In this document: in pieces, positions 47,656 through 57,210 of the stretch
Position numbering within the stretch: position 1 is the first letter of the stretch
How the letters are laid out: every line of letters begins with the position of its first letter
Source: an uncultured Acholeplasmatales bacterium
GTDB lineage: Bacteria > Bacillota_I > Bacilli_A > Acholeplasmatales > Anaeroplasmataceae
Assembly (NCBI GenBank): GCA_944324705.1
Contig: CALUXI010000007.1
Location: forward strand, 1 to 64,000
Reading direction: 5' to 3'
Length of the DNA: 64,000 bases
Notes under the pieces: model-generated
Databases searched by the model: none
The model's input: only the letters and a program-made list of their open reading frames with translations
What the model was told of the DNA's origin: nothing
Translations under genes and position numbers: made by a program

Positions 47656-48825
47656 AAGCCATGATGGTAAAACCTTAGCCTTTTGACCACCATTTTTCTT
47701 CTCTTCTTTTTCTTTCTTCTTTAATTCTTTTTTATTTAAGAATAAAGTGTCTTCTTCCTCTTCATCTTCACTTGTTAATTCTTCAATTGGTTTTAATGGG
47801 ATATTTTCTTGACTAATATTTTGGAATATTTCAGAAGCTATATCATCAATACCACTTTCTTTAGCTTTAAGTTCATAACCTGTTGCTATAACAGTAACGA
47901 TTAACTCGTCACCTAAATCATTATTAATAGCTGTACCATAAATAATACTTAAGTCTTTGTCACAGTTATTTCTTATTTCAGCAATAGCCTTATCTGTTTC
48001 AACTAAAGTTAAAGATTCACTAGCCGCAATATTAACAATCGCATTTGTAGCACCATCAATTGAAACTTCAAGTAAATTTGAATGAATAGCACGTCTAGCA
48101 GCTTCAACTGCACGATTAGGACCAGTACCTGTACCTATACCCATTAAGGCTGTACCTTTATCTTTCATAACTGTTCTAACATCGGCAAAGTCAACATTAA
48201 TTAATCCTGGAACAGAAATTAATTCTGCAATGCCTTGAACACCTTGACGTAAAACATTATCAGCTTCTCTAAATGCTTCTAATATTGAAGTAGATACGTC
48301 AACAATTGAACGTAATCTTTCATTAGGAATAACAATTAAAGTATCAACAAAAGGTTTCAATTCTTGAAGACCTGCAATAGCTCTTTGCATACGTTCAGGA
48401 CCTTCAAAGACAAAAGGTTTTGTAACAATACCAACTGTTAAACAACCCAATTCTTTAGCACATTTAGCAACAATCGGTGCTGCCCCAGTACCAGTTCCAC
48501 CACCCATACCAGCAGTAATAAATACCATTTGGGCACCCCTAATAACTGTTTTAATATCTTCTATACTTTCAAGCGCGGCTTGTTTACCTATTTCTGGTTT
48601 TGCACCAGCACCAAGTCCATTAGTTGTCTGTTTACCTAATAGAACTCGAATATCGGCATTAGATTCTCTTAAATCTTGCGCATCTGTATTGCAAGCTATA
48701 AATTCTACTCCTCTAACATCATTTTCAATCATTCTGTCGACGGCATTTCCACCAGCTCCACCAACACCAATTACCTTAATAATTGGTTTAGTAGAAAGAC
48801 CAATATCTAAGTCATCAAAAATCAT
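47641..48825 (-). CDS. ftsZ: Cell division protein FtsZ
   Basis: FtsZ is the tubulin-like GTPase that forms the division ring. The 394-residue protein has [13 protein letters not shown], the GTP loop [10 protein letters not shown] (108-117) and [12 protein letters not shown] Glu/Lys-rich linker (about 330-385) leads to the C-terminal peptide LPSWLKKRS, the type that binds FtsA/SepF. It is not next to ftsA or a mur cluster. AAGGAGGG is the ribosome-binding site. Confidence 0.97.
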   Translation of the reverse strand: MIFDDLDIGLSTKPIIKVIGVGGAGGNAVDRMIENDVRGVEFIACNTDAQDLRESNADIRVLLGKQTTNGLGAGAKPEIGKQAALESIEDIKTVIRGAQMVFITAGMGGGTGTGAAPIVAKCAKELGCLTVGIVTKPFVFEGPERMQRAIAGLQELKPFVDTLIVIPNERLRSIVDVSTSILEAFREADNVLRQGVQGIAELISVPGLINVDFADVRTVMKDKGTALMGIGTGTGPNRAVEAARRAIHSNLLEVSIDGATNAIVNIAASESLTLVETDKAIAEIRNNCDKDLSIIYGTAINNDLGDELIVTVIATGYELKAKESGIDDIASEIFQNISQENIPLKPIEELTSEDEEEEDTLFLNKKELKKKEKEEKKNGGQKAKVLPSWLKKRS

Positions 48826-48864
48826 TTATAAAACACCCTCCTTAAAGAGTTATTCACTGTTAAA

Positions 48865-48893
48865 ATTTTACTCTAAACTACTTCTTTTTTCAA
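48865..48893 (-). promoter_or_regulatory. Promoter of ftsZ
   Basis: On the minus strand TTGAAA (48888-48893), a 17-base spacer and TAAAAT (48865-48870). Confidence 0.7.
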
Positions 48894-48905
48894 GTCTTAT
48901 TTAAC

Positions 48906-48929
48906 AAAAAGGAGGTGTTGATAACCTCC
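48906..48929 (-). terminator. Terminator of the ABC exporter operon
   Basis: GGAGGT pairs with ACCTCC (48911-48916 with 48924-48929), followed on the minus strand by TTTTTG. On the plus strand AATTTTTT also follows, so it can act both ways. Confidence 0.8.
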
Positions 48930-48939
48930 AATTTTTTAA

Positions 48940-50844
48940 CTATTCTAGTTCAAACGCTCCAGTATATAATTGATAATATTCACCTTTTTGGGCTATCAAT
49001 TCTTCATGAGTTCCTCTTTCAATTATTCTACCATGTTCTAATACCATAATAGCATCTGAATTTCTTACTGTTGATAAACGGTGAGCAATAACAAATACTG
49101 TTCTACCACTCATTAATTTATCCATAGCTTCTTGAATAATTTTTTCCGTTCTTGTATCAATAGATGATGTAGCCTCATCAAGAATAAGTACTGGCGGATT
49201 AACAATAGCGGCTCTAGCAATCGCAATTAATTGTCTTTCACCTTGTGATAAACCATCACCATTATTAGTGATATATGTATCATAACCATTTTCTAAATGT
49301 TGAATAAAACTATCAGCATTAGCTAATTTAGCTGCATTAATTACTTCTTCCATAGTAGCATTAGGTTTACCATAACGAATATTATCAGCTATTGTACCAG
49401 TAAATAGATTAGTATCTTGTAATACTATACCTAAAGATTTACGTAAATCAGCTTTCTTAATTTTATTAATATTAATTCCATCATATTTAATCTTACCATC
49501 AGCTATGTCGTAGAAACGGTTAATTAAGTTTGTAATTGTTGTCTTACCAGCACCAGTAGCACCAACAAAGGCAATTTTTTGACCAGGTTTTGCATATAAA
49601 GAAACATTATGTAAAATTACTTTTTCTGGTTTATATGCAAAGTCAACATCGAAGAAACGAACATCACCTTTTAATACTTCATAAGTTAAAGTTCCATCAT
49701 GATGAGGATGACGCCATAACCAAGTATCTTCTTCATTATTAGTTTCTACCCAATTACCATCTTCTAAATGACCCTTAACTAAGGTTACATAACCTTCATC
49801 AACTTCACTTGTCATTTTCATTAATTCAAATACTCTTTCAACACCAGCTAAACCCATTGCAATACTATTCATTTGATTTGATACTTGAGCAATTGGGTTA
49901 ATAAATGATCTAGTGTACATAATAAATGATACTAAAACACCAGCTGTCAAAGGAATAAAGCCAACATTAACATTGTTAGCAATTAAGACACCACCAAGTA
50001 AAGCCATAATTGCATATGTTATAAATCCAATATTATTCATAATAGGCATTAAGATAGAAGCAAATAGATTTGCTTTACAATCGGCATTCTCTAATTTAGT
50101 ATTAATAACATCAAAATCAGCAATAGCTTTTTCTTCATGACAGAAAACTTTTACTACTTTTTGACCTTCTAACAATTCTTCAATATAACCATTAGTATCA
50201 CCTAATGTTCTTTGTTTTTCAATAAAGTATTTCGTACTTCTTAAACCTATTGTTTTGATTATAATAATCATAGCAACTAAAATTAAGATTACTACTAATG
50301 TTAATAACCATGAGAAATAAACCATCAAACAAAATACACCAATTACAGTAATTACACTATTAATCAATTGTGGAACACTTTGGCTTATCATTTGACGCAT
50401 TGCTTCAACATCGTTTGTATAATAAGACATAATGTTACCATGAGTATTCCAATCAAAAAAGCTCACTGGCAAACTTTCCATATGTTTAAATAAATCGTCA
50501 CGAATACTCTTTAAACTTCCTTGTGTAATAACAACCATTAATTTAGAATAAATTAAAGATGCAATTACCCCAATTAAATATATTGCACCAAAAATACAAA
50601 GAATTTTAGCTAGAGGTGCAGAATCCCAAGCTGTATTTGGAATTTGAACATCACCAACCATAATTATTTCTGGTGAAATATAATCATCAATCAAAATACT
50701 AATAAAGAAAGTAGATAACATATTTGCTACACATGTTAAGAAAATACAGATAATACCAATTACAATATAGGCTTTATAATGATGCCAAATATACGGGATT
50801 AAAGCCTTAATAGCTCCTGTACGACTTCTTTTTTTGTTAGCCAT
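48940..50844 (-). CDS. Heterodimeric ABC exporter, catalytically complete subunit
   Basis: The 634-residue half-transporter has six spans, then a nucleotide-binding domain with Walker A GATGAGKTT, signature LSQGERQL and Walker B ILDEATSSID with a catalytic Glu. An acidic, Trp-rich linker (DGNWVETNNEEDTWLWRHP) sits before the ATPase domain, a feature often seen in Bacillota exporters. It is joined by a 1-base overlap to the partner subunit and lies behind a MarR regulator, so a drug or lipid exporter is likely. Confidence 0.92.
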   Translation of the reverse strand: MANKKRSRTGAIKALIPYIWHHYKAYIVIGIICIFLTCVANMLSTFFISILIDDYISPEIIMVGDVQIPNTAWDSAPLAKILCIFGAIYLIGVIASLIYSKLMVVITQGSLKSIRDDLFKHMESLPVSFFDWNTHGNIMSYYTNDVEAMRQMISQSVPQLINSVITVIGVFCLMVYFSWLLTLVVILILVAMIIIIKTIGLRSTKYFIEKQRTLGDTNGYIEELLEGQKVVKVFCHEEKAIADFDVINTKLENADCKANLFASILMPIMNNIGFITYAIMALLGGVLIANNVNVGFIPLTAGVLVSFIMYTRSFINPIAQVSNQMNSIAMGLAGVERVFELMKMTSEVDEGYVTLVKGHLEDGNWVETNNEEDTWLWRHPHHDGTLTYEVLKGDVRFFDVDFAYKPEKVILHNVSLYAKPGQKIAFVGATGAGKTTITNLINRFYDIADGKIKYDGININKIKKADLRKSLGIVLQDTNLFTGTIADNIRYGKPNATMEEVINAAKLANADSFIQHLENGYDTYITNNGDGLSQGERQLIAIARAAIVNPPVLILDEATSSIDTRTEKIIQEAMDKLMSGRTVFVIAHRLSTVRNSDAIMVLEHGRIIERGTHEELIAQKGEYYQLYTGAFELE

Positions 50845-52610
50845 TAGTTATTCCCTCCTTCACTATCTGAACCTTTTTTCTGTAATTCATCAATTTCACG
50901 ATAAATTTGACAATTTTTAACTAAATCATCATGTTTACCTTGGGCAATAATCTTACCATCATCAAATACTAAAATTAAATCAGCATCTTCAACAGATGAA
51001 ACTCTTTGAGAAATAATAATCTTCGTTACATCTGGAGCAGTCTCTCTTAAAGATGATCTAATATTAGCATCTGTCTTTGTATCAACAGCACTAGTAGAGT
51101 CATCTAAAATTAAAATTTTTGGATTCTTTAATAAAGCACGAGCAATACATAATCTTTGTTTTTGACCACCAGATACATTGACACCACCTTGACCTAAGTC
51201 ATAGTCAAAACCACCTGGGAAATCCATAACAAAATCATATGCTGAGGCTTGTTTAGTAACTCGTACTAAATCTTCATCGCTAGCATTCTCATTACCCCAT
51301 TTTAAATTATCTCTAATTGTTCCGGTGAATAAGACATTTTTTTGCAATACATAAGCAACGCTATTACGTAATGTCTCTAAATCATAATTTCTAACATCTT
51401 CTCCACCTACTTTAACACTTCCTAAAGATGTGTCATATAAACGTGGAATTAATTGAACAAAACTTGATTTACCTGAACCAGTACCACCAATTATGCCGAC
51501 AACTTGTCCAGCTTTAATATGCACATTACAATCAGTTAAATTATAAATTTGGGCATTTTGATTATATTTGAAATTAACACCTTCAAAATCAACATCACCA
51601 TTTTTAACTTCAAAAATTGGTGCTTCAGGGTTTTTAATATCTGGTGTAACATTTAAAACTTCTACTATACGTCTAGCTGATGTTAATGACATAGTAATCA
51701 TTACAAATATGTTTGAGATAAGCATTAATGACATTAATATTTGCATTACATAACTAAAGTATGATGTTAAATCACCAGTAGTCATAAATAATGTTTTACC
51801 AGCATCTTCATACCCTTTAATAATATTTGCAGCACTAAACCAAGCAATAGCAATTAAACAAGCATATACAGCAAATTGAACAATTGGCATATTCCAAGCT
51901 AAAATTTGTTCAGCTTTAGAAGCAAATGTTTTAAGGCCTTTTGATGCATCTGCAAATTTTTCAGATTCATCATTTTCCTTAACAAAACTCTTAACAGCTC
52001 TAATACCAATCAAGTTTTCTTCTACATCACGATTTATAATATCATATTGTTTAAACATCTTAGAAAATGGTTTAAATGATCTACTCATTAACATTATTAA
52101 TGATACACCTAAAACTGGTATGGCAACTAAGAAAATTAAACCAATTTGCCAGTTAACAATCATAGACATTATAAAGGCAAAAATTAACATAAATGGTGCT
52201 CTTACTACTATTCTAATAATCATTTGAAATGAAAATTCAACATTTGTTATATCAGTAGTCATACGAGTTACAAGCGATGCAGTAGAAAATGTATCAATAT
52301 TAGCAAATGAGTATGTTTGAATTTTAGCATACATATCATGTCTTAAATTCTTAGCAAAACCAGCACTTGCTATACTCGCATACTTACCAGATAAAATACC
52401 ACAGACTAATGATATTGCAGCCATAAGAATCATTGTTAAACCTAATATTAAAACTAACTTATTATCACTTTTAGCAATACCATCATCTAACATTTTAGAC
52501 ATTACAAAAGGAATTAAAACCTCAAATATAACTTCAAAAACTACAAAAATAGGAGCCAATATAGCATACTTTTTGTATTCTCTAATACTTTTCGCTAAAG
52601 TTTTTATCAT
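50844..52610 (-). CDS. Heterodimeric ABC exporter, degenerate-site subunit
   Basis: I start it at the ATG at 52610 (588 residues, MIKTLAKSIREYKKY) after GAGGAGGG; the upstream in-frame ATG at 52625 lies inside the ribosome-binding region. Six spans precede a nucleotide-binding domain with GGTGSGKSS, VSGGQKQR and ILDDSTSAVD: Asp replaces the catalytic Glu, as in one subunit of BmrCD/LmrCD-type heterodimers. The two subunits therefore form one asymmetric exporter. Confidence 0.92.
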   Translation of the reverse strand: MIKTLAKSIREYKKYAILAPIFVVFEVIFEVLIPFVMSKMLDDGIAKSDNKLVLILGLTMILMAAISLVCGILSGKYASIASAGFAKNLRHDMYAKIQTYSFANIDTFSTASLVTRMTTDITNVEFSFQMIIRIVVRAPFMLIFAFIMSMIVNWQIGLIFLVAIPVLGVSLIMLMSRSFKPFSKMFKQYDIINRDVEENLIGIRAVKSFVKENDESEKFADASKGLKTFASKAEQILAWNMPIVQFAVYACLIAIAWFSAANIIKGYEDAGKTLFMTTGDLTSYFSYVMQILMSLMLISNIFVMITMSLTSARRIVEVLNVTPDIKNPEAPIFEVKNGDVDFEGVNFKYNQNAQIYNLTDCNVHIKAGQVVGIIGGTGSGKSSFVQLIPRLYDTSLGSVKVGGEDVRNYDLETLRNSVAYVLQKNVLFTGTIRDNLKWGNENASDEDLVRVTKQASAYDFVMDFPGGFDYDLGQGGVNVSGGQKQRLCIARALLKNPKILILDDSTSAVDTKTDANIRSSLRETAPDVTKIIISQRVSSVEDADLILVFDDGKIIAQGKHDDLVKNCQIYREIDELQKKGSDSEGGNN

Positions 52611-53028
52611 AGTTTCCCTCCTCAATATTTTTTAACATTTTTAATAATATTTTTTTAAAATCAACTAATTCTTCATTACTAATACTTTTGGTCAAAACGG
52701 CATTGTTATAGTCAACAGCTGCTAAAAACAAATTATTTACTAAACCTGCTTTTGGTAAAGTTTTAATAATATTATTTCTCTTATCAATAGACTTTTCTCG
52801 CTCTATGAAGCCCTTTTCCTCTAATCTATTGAGTATGCCATTTACTGTTGGACTAGATAATCTAAAGAATTTACAAATTTGTTGTTGATTCTTGCAATCA
52901 TTAGACAAGAGATAAATTAATATTTGCACCTGTTGTGGTGTCAAATCAAGTCCAGATAGCAAAATTTGCATTTTTGTATCAATTTTATTGCTAATAATTT
53001 TAATTAGTTTTACTATCTCATTCAACAT
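52582..53028 (-). CDS. MarR family transcriptional regulator
   Basis: The 148-residue protein has the winged helix: LTPQQVQILIYLLSN, QQICKFFRLSSPTVNGILNRLEEKGFIERE as the recognition region and RNNIIKTLPKAG as the wing. It likely represses its own operon with the exporter; palindromes sit over its promoter. Its 3-prime end overlaps the exporter start by 29 bases, implying translational coupling. Ligand unknown. Confidence 0.92.
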   Translation of the reverse strand: MLNEIVKLIKIISNKIDTKMQILLSGLDLTPQQVQILIYLLSNDCKNQQQICKFFRLSSPTVNGILNRLEEKGFIEREKSIDKRNNIIKTLPKAGLVNNLFLAAVDYNNAVLTKSISNEELVDFKKILLKMLKNIEEGNYDKNFSEKY

Positions 53029-53054
53029 ATCCCTCCTCTAAATTTTAAAATTAT

Positions 53055-53096
53055 TTAGCATACTAATTATTATATGAATTTTGATATTAATGTCAA
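53055..53096 (-). promoter_or_regulatory. MarR operon promoter with two dyads
   Basis: On the minus strand TTGACA (53091-53096), a 16-base spacer and TATAAT (53069-53074) form a consensus promoter. The 16-base near-palindrome TTGATATTAATGTCAA (53081-53096, 14 of 16 symmetric) covers the -35 box, and TTAG-CATA-CTAA (53055-53066) lies at the predicted transcription start. Both are good candidates for MarR binding. Confidence 0.75.
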
Positions 53097-53130
53097 GTAA
53101 TTTATGTTGTAAAAACGCTATTAAATAAAT

Positions 53131-53156
53131 AAAAAAAAGATGACTAGCATCTTTTT
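53131..53156 (-). terminator. Terminator after the GH4 gene
   Basis: AAAAAGATG and CATCTTTTT pair over 9 bp around a 5-base loop; the minus strand continues with T and the GH4 stop abuts it. Confidence 0.8.
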
Positions 53157-54549
53157 ATTTTACATTATCTAAAGTATTGAAATCATAATAATCTTTTAGA
53201 TATAAACTAGTATTATTAACCATTTCAATAAATAGATCTCTTAACTTTTCTCTTTTAATTCCTGAACATAATGGTTGATTAACAAATGCATTGAAAATTG
53301 TTTGCCAATTTCTATTTTTAATCCCTTCATAAGTTGTGTCTATATTAAGACTAGCTCTATTTACCAACGCTAAAACATCACTAGGTAATTCCTTAGCTAT
53401 TACTGGTTTTACCATATCATTAGTAAATATACAATTGGTTTCTACTATTGCTCCTTTTCTAATTCCTGCCATTTGACCTAAGTTTAACATATTGACATTA
53501 GAAATAATTGGATTATAACCTAAAATTGCCTTCATCAAATCTACTGCTTCTTCAGTTGATTTTTCTAAAATAATTTCTTTTTGTCCATTTGCTAATAAAA
53601 TACTTTCTTCTATTCTTTCTTTTTGTTTTTTTTCTCTATAGTCGACTGTAGTTAAACCATAAGCAAAATGTTTTACCATCTTTGGATTTTTAAGATACCA
53701 ATTACGATCTAAAAATTCAACTAAATGTCTATCACCGGCAGCTGCTAGAACTTGATATTTAGCATACAAATCCATTTTAACCTTATTACCATAAGCAAAA
53801 GTATCTTTTTTAAATTGATAACGTGTCCCACCTTCATAATAACCTTTTTCATAATATTTTTCAGCAAATGGAGGAATTAAACTCAACAAATCCATATTAT
53901 TATATTTTGCCTCAGTAATCCAAGTAAAATGATTTACTCCTGATGCATCAGTATATATATCTTTTCTTGTAGCTTTTATACCTTTAATCTTATTTAGACA
54001 AAGACACAAAAATTCTTGAGCATGAAATACTTCATGACAACAACCAAAAGCTTTAATATTGGGATATACATCATATAATGTTTGTACACAAATGCTCATA
54101 GGATTAGTGAAGTTTATAACCCAAGCATTCGGACAACATTCTTTAATTTTTTTAGCAAAATATTCATAAATTGGAACTGTACGCATTGCTCGCAAAACAC
54201 CACCTGGTCCAGCTGTGTCACCGACGCTTTGATAAATACCTAGTTTTTCTGGAGCATGTACATCACTGCGCATCTCTTTAAAGGTTCCAGGTAAAATTGA
54301 AATGATAACAAAATCTGCCCCGCATAGTGCATCTTCTATTTTTTCTTTAACCACATAATTAAATTTAGATTTACAATCAGCTAAATCATTTATACGATTA
54401 CCAATAGCCTCATTTCTATATGCTGCCTCATTATCTATATCATATAAGGCAATTTCCCCACTCAAATCATCAGTTAAAGCCAAATCATTCATAAATACTC
54501 TAGCCCACATTTTAGAGCCGCCACCTAAATAAGCAATTTTAATTTTCAT
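53155..54549 (-). CDS. Glycoside hydrolase family 4, alpha-galacturonidase-like (LplD type)
   Basis: GH4 enzymes cleave glycosides by an NAD+/Mn2+ redox-elimination route. The 464-residue protein starts with the NAD-binding KIAYLGGGSKMW, has GDTAGPGGVLRAMRTVP and NFTNPM, and carries FGCCHEVFH: the CHEV signature at the metal site is known for GH4 alpha-galacturonidases (LplD), whereas alpha-glucosidases and 6-phospho-glycosidases have CDxP, CNxP or CHSV types. Pectin-derived galacturonides are therefore the expected substrate. No pectin transporter or hexuronate genes adjoin it; it overlaps the next FAD gene by 11 bases. Confidence 0.88.
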   Translation of the reverse strand: MKIKIAYLGGGSKMWARVFMNDLALTDDLSGEIALYDIDNEAAYRNEAIGNRINDLADCKSKFNYVVKEKIEDALCGADFVIISILPGTFKEMRSDVHAPEKLGIYQSVGDTAGPGGVLRAMRTVPIYEYFAKKIKECCPNAWVINFTNPMSICVQTLYDVYPNIKAFGCCHEVFHAQEFLCLCLNKIKGIKATRKDIYTDASGVNHFTWITEAKYNNMDLLSLIPPFAEKYYEKGYYEGGTRYQFKKDTFAYGNKVKMDLYAKYQVLAAAGDRHLVEFLDRNWYLKNPKMVKHFAYGLTTVDYREKKQKERIEESILLANGQKEIILEKSTEEAVDLMKAILGYNPIISNVNMLNLGQMAGIRKGAIVETNCIFTNDMVKPVIAKELPSDVLALVNRASLNIDTTYEGIKNRNWQTIFNAFVNQPLCSGIKREKLRDLFIEMVNNTSLYLKDYYDFNTLDNVK

Positions 54550-56077
54550 TATTTCCCTCCATCATACTAATAACACATTTTATACCATCTAAGGCCGAAG
54601 AAGTAATCCCACCGGCAAAGCCTGAGCCTTCTCCAACCGGATAAATTAATGGGTTAGAACTCTTATAATTTTGCCTTTTAATTTGTAAAGGACAACTACT
54701 TCTAGTTTCTACCCCAATTAAAATATTATCCTCAAAAGCTATCCCCTTTAATTTGTGTTCTAATAAAGGTAATGCTTCCCTTAAAGATTTTACCACAAAT
54801 GAAGGTAAAACTAAACCTAAATCACAAAAATTGATGTCATGAAAATAAGTTGTTTTTACACTTCTAGTTTCCGTAGCAACTCTATTATCTAAAAACTCTC
54901 TTACTAAATTACTCGGTGCTCTATAATCCTTACTTATATTATAAGCTTTTCTTTCAATGTCAGTTATAAAATCAAATCCGTCTAATGGATTGCCTTTATA
55001 AAAATCACTTACTTTCACTTCTACTAATAAAGCTGAGTTAGCATTCTTTCCTTCCCGCTTATTATTACTCATCCCGTTTGTTACAATACTATTTGTTTCA
55101 TTTTGACTAGGAACAACATAGCCACCAGGGCACATACAAAAAGTAAAAACCGACCTATCTTCTAAATGCACAGCTAATTTATAATTTGCTGGTGGTAAAT
55201 ATTTATAAAAATCCCCATATTGGGCCATATTTAATTTTTCTTGATCATGTTCAATTCTTACACCAACCGCGAAATTTTTCGGTTCCATAGCAATACCTTT
55301 TTGATATAACATTTTAAAAGTATCTTTAGCACTATGACCAATAGCTAAGATTAAATGTTTAGTTTTAAAATCTTTTAAGTTAGTTTTAATAATTAATTCA
55401 TCTTTTTCATCAATATAATCTAAAAATTGACAATTAAAATAAATTTCTCCCCCTAAAGCTATAATTTCTTGTCTAATATTTGGTATAACTTTAGCTAAAA
55501 CATCAGTCCCTATATGTGGATAATTAGAAGTTAATATATCCGAATTAGCTCCATGCTTAACAAATTCTTCTAATATAAATCTAATATATGGTGAATTTAA
55601 GTTAGTTTGTAATTTGCCATCCGAAAATGTCCCGGCTCCTCCCTCACCAAATACTACATTAGAATTTAAATCTAGAATTTTATTTTCCCAAAATTCTTTA
55701 ACTTTAGCTTGTCTTTTATTTACTTCTTCTCCTCTTTCAATAATAATTGGTCGTGCATTCATTCTGGCTAAACATAGTCCAGCAAACAGTCCAGCCGGAC
55801 CTAATCCAACTATTACCGGTCTATCAGCATAATGCCAAGATTTTAATTTTAATTTTTCTATCTTTTTTAATTCTTTAATTCCTTTATAATTTATTTTTCT
55901 TGTCACATTAATTTCCAACAAATAATTATATAAAACATTACTTTTATCTCTAGCATCTATAGATTCTCTCAATACTTTATATGAAATTAAATCTTTATCT
56001 TTTAATTTTAATTTTTTAATTAATTCTTCTTTTAAATTCTTATCTACTCTTATTTTAAATTCTATTTGATATTGCAT
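54539..56077 (-). CDS. FAD-dependent oxidoreductase (COG2509 type)
   Basis: The 512-residue protein has an N-terminal alpha/beta domain (1-85) and then the dinucleotide-binding PVIVGLGPAGLFAGLCLA near 87-104, GEGGAGTFSDGKLQT, and a C-terminal FAD loop YPVGEGSGFAGGITSSALDG. It matches the widespread uncharacterised FAD-dependent dehydrogenase family COG2509. The physiological substrate is unknown. Confidence 0.88.
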   Translation of the reverse strand: MQYQIEFKIRVDKNLKEELIKKLKLKDKDLISYKVLRESIDARDKSNVLYNYLLEINVTRKINYKGIKELKKIEKLKLKSWHYADRPVIVGLGPAGLFAGLCLARMNARPIIIERGEEVNKRQAKVKEFWENKILDLNSNVVFGEGGAGTFSDGKLQTNLNSPYIRFILEEFVKHGANSDILTSNYPHIGTDVLAKVIPNIRQEIIALGGEIYFNCQFLDYIDEKDELIIKTNLKDFKTKHLILAIGHSAKDTFKMLYQKGIAMEPKNFAVGVRIEHDQEKLNMAQYGDFYKYLPPANYKLAVHLEDRSVFTFCMCPGGYVVPSQNETNSIVTNGMSNNKREGKNANSALLVEVKVSDFYKGNPLDGFDFITDIERKAYNISKDYRAPSNLVREFLDNRVATETRSVKTTYFHDINFCDLGLVLPSFVVKSLREALPLLEHKLKGIAFEDNILIGVETRSSCPLQIKRQNYKSSNPLIYPVGEGSGFAGGITSSALDGIKCVISMMEGNNEN

Positions 56078-57108
56078 ATGTTATTACCGATCATAAATCC
56101 TATGTTAAAGGCGGTTCCTAAATTATAGCCACCACAAGGATAATCTAGATCTAATAATTCACCCCCAACATAAATATTTTGATCCTTTTTTAATGAAAAA
56201 TTAGGATTAATTTCTTCTAAACTAACTCCTCCACTGACAACTTGAGCGAATTTAAAGTCATATAAATCTTTAATATGAAAAACTAAACATGATAAATCCA
56301 AATTGTTTTGTTTTAGATACTCAAACAATTTATTGGGTATAGCATACTTATAATTATTTAATTTCTTATAATCAAAAAATGGATTAATTCTTACCAAAAA
56401 ATAAGGATTATCAATATTGTCTAATTGATTATAATAATAACTCATATTCATTATGACAATTCCACTAAGACCATCATCTTTAAATTGAATTTCTCCTATT
56501 TCTTCCTTTATTAATTTATTATCATTGTATAAAGAAACTAAAGCTTTTATTCTAAGTCCGCTTAATATTTTAATATCTTCTTTAACTTTAAAACCAACTA
56601 AACTCGGTTTTAACTTATTTATTTTTAAATTAAAACTTTTTAAATAATCATAAACTAAATTAGCTTTATCCATATTTATATTAGCAATACTGCCACTAGC
56701 TAAAACTAATTTATTAAATTTATAATTATTAACTAAATAATAATCATCTTTCTTTACTATATTTAGTACTGGACTATTCAATAATAAATTATTTTTATTA
56801 ATATTATCTAAAAATAAATCTAATATTGTTTGACTACTGTTACTTAAAGGATAAAATCTTCCTTCTTCATCTTGATATATAGGACAATCATGTTTATTTA
56901 AAAAGTCTAATAATAAATTATAATCAATAAATATATCTTTTTTTATTATATTTTTATTTGTAATATTACACCTACCATTACCGGAAGCCAAAATTTTTGA
57001 GCCTGGTTTTTTATTTTGTTCAAATATTAAATAATCAATATTATTTTTTTCTAAAACTGTTCCACAAGCTAGACCACAAGCTCCGGATCCTATAATTCCT
57101 ATACGCAT
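56062..57108 (-). CDS. HI0933/BaiN-family flavoprotein
   Basis: The 348-residue protein begins with the FAD-binding IGIIGSGACGLACG, has the family signature GSKILASGNGRCNITN and ends with GGELLDLDYPCGGYNLGTAF. It belongs to the BaiN/YhiN group of NAD(P)/FAD-dependent oxidoreductases. It overlaps the COG2509 gene by 16 bases, so two flavoproteins are co-expressed; reaction unknown. Confidence 0.88.
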   Translation of the reverse strand: MRIGIIGSGACGLACGTVLEKNNIDYLIFEQNKKPGSKILASGNGRCNITNKNIIKKDIFIDYNLLLDFLNKHDCPIYQDEEGRFYPLSNSSQTILDLFLDNINKNNLLLNSPVLNIVKKDDYYLVNNYKFNKLVLASGSIANINMDKANLVYDYLKSFNLKINKLKPSLVGFKVKEDIKILSGLRIKALVSLYNDNKLIKEEIGEIQFKDDGLSGIVIMNMSYYYNQLDNIDNPYFLVRINPFFDYKKLNNYKYAIPNKLFEYLKQNNLDLSCLVFHIKDLYDFKFAQVVSGGVSLEEINPNFSLKKDQNIYVGGELLDLDYPCGGYNLGTAFNIGFMIGNNICNIK

Positions 57109-57210
57109 ATTTTTAACCTCCTAAATATATTAACACATTTTTTCTTATTTGCAAAATTTTTCTTGTATTATAAAAAAAAATGAATAAACTATATATTGTG
57201 GTGATTAACT

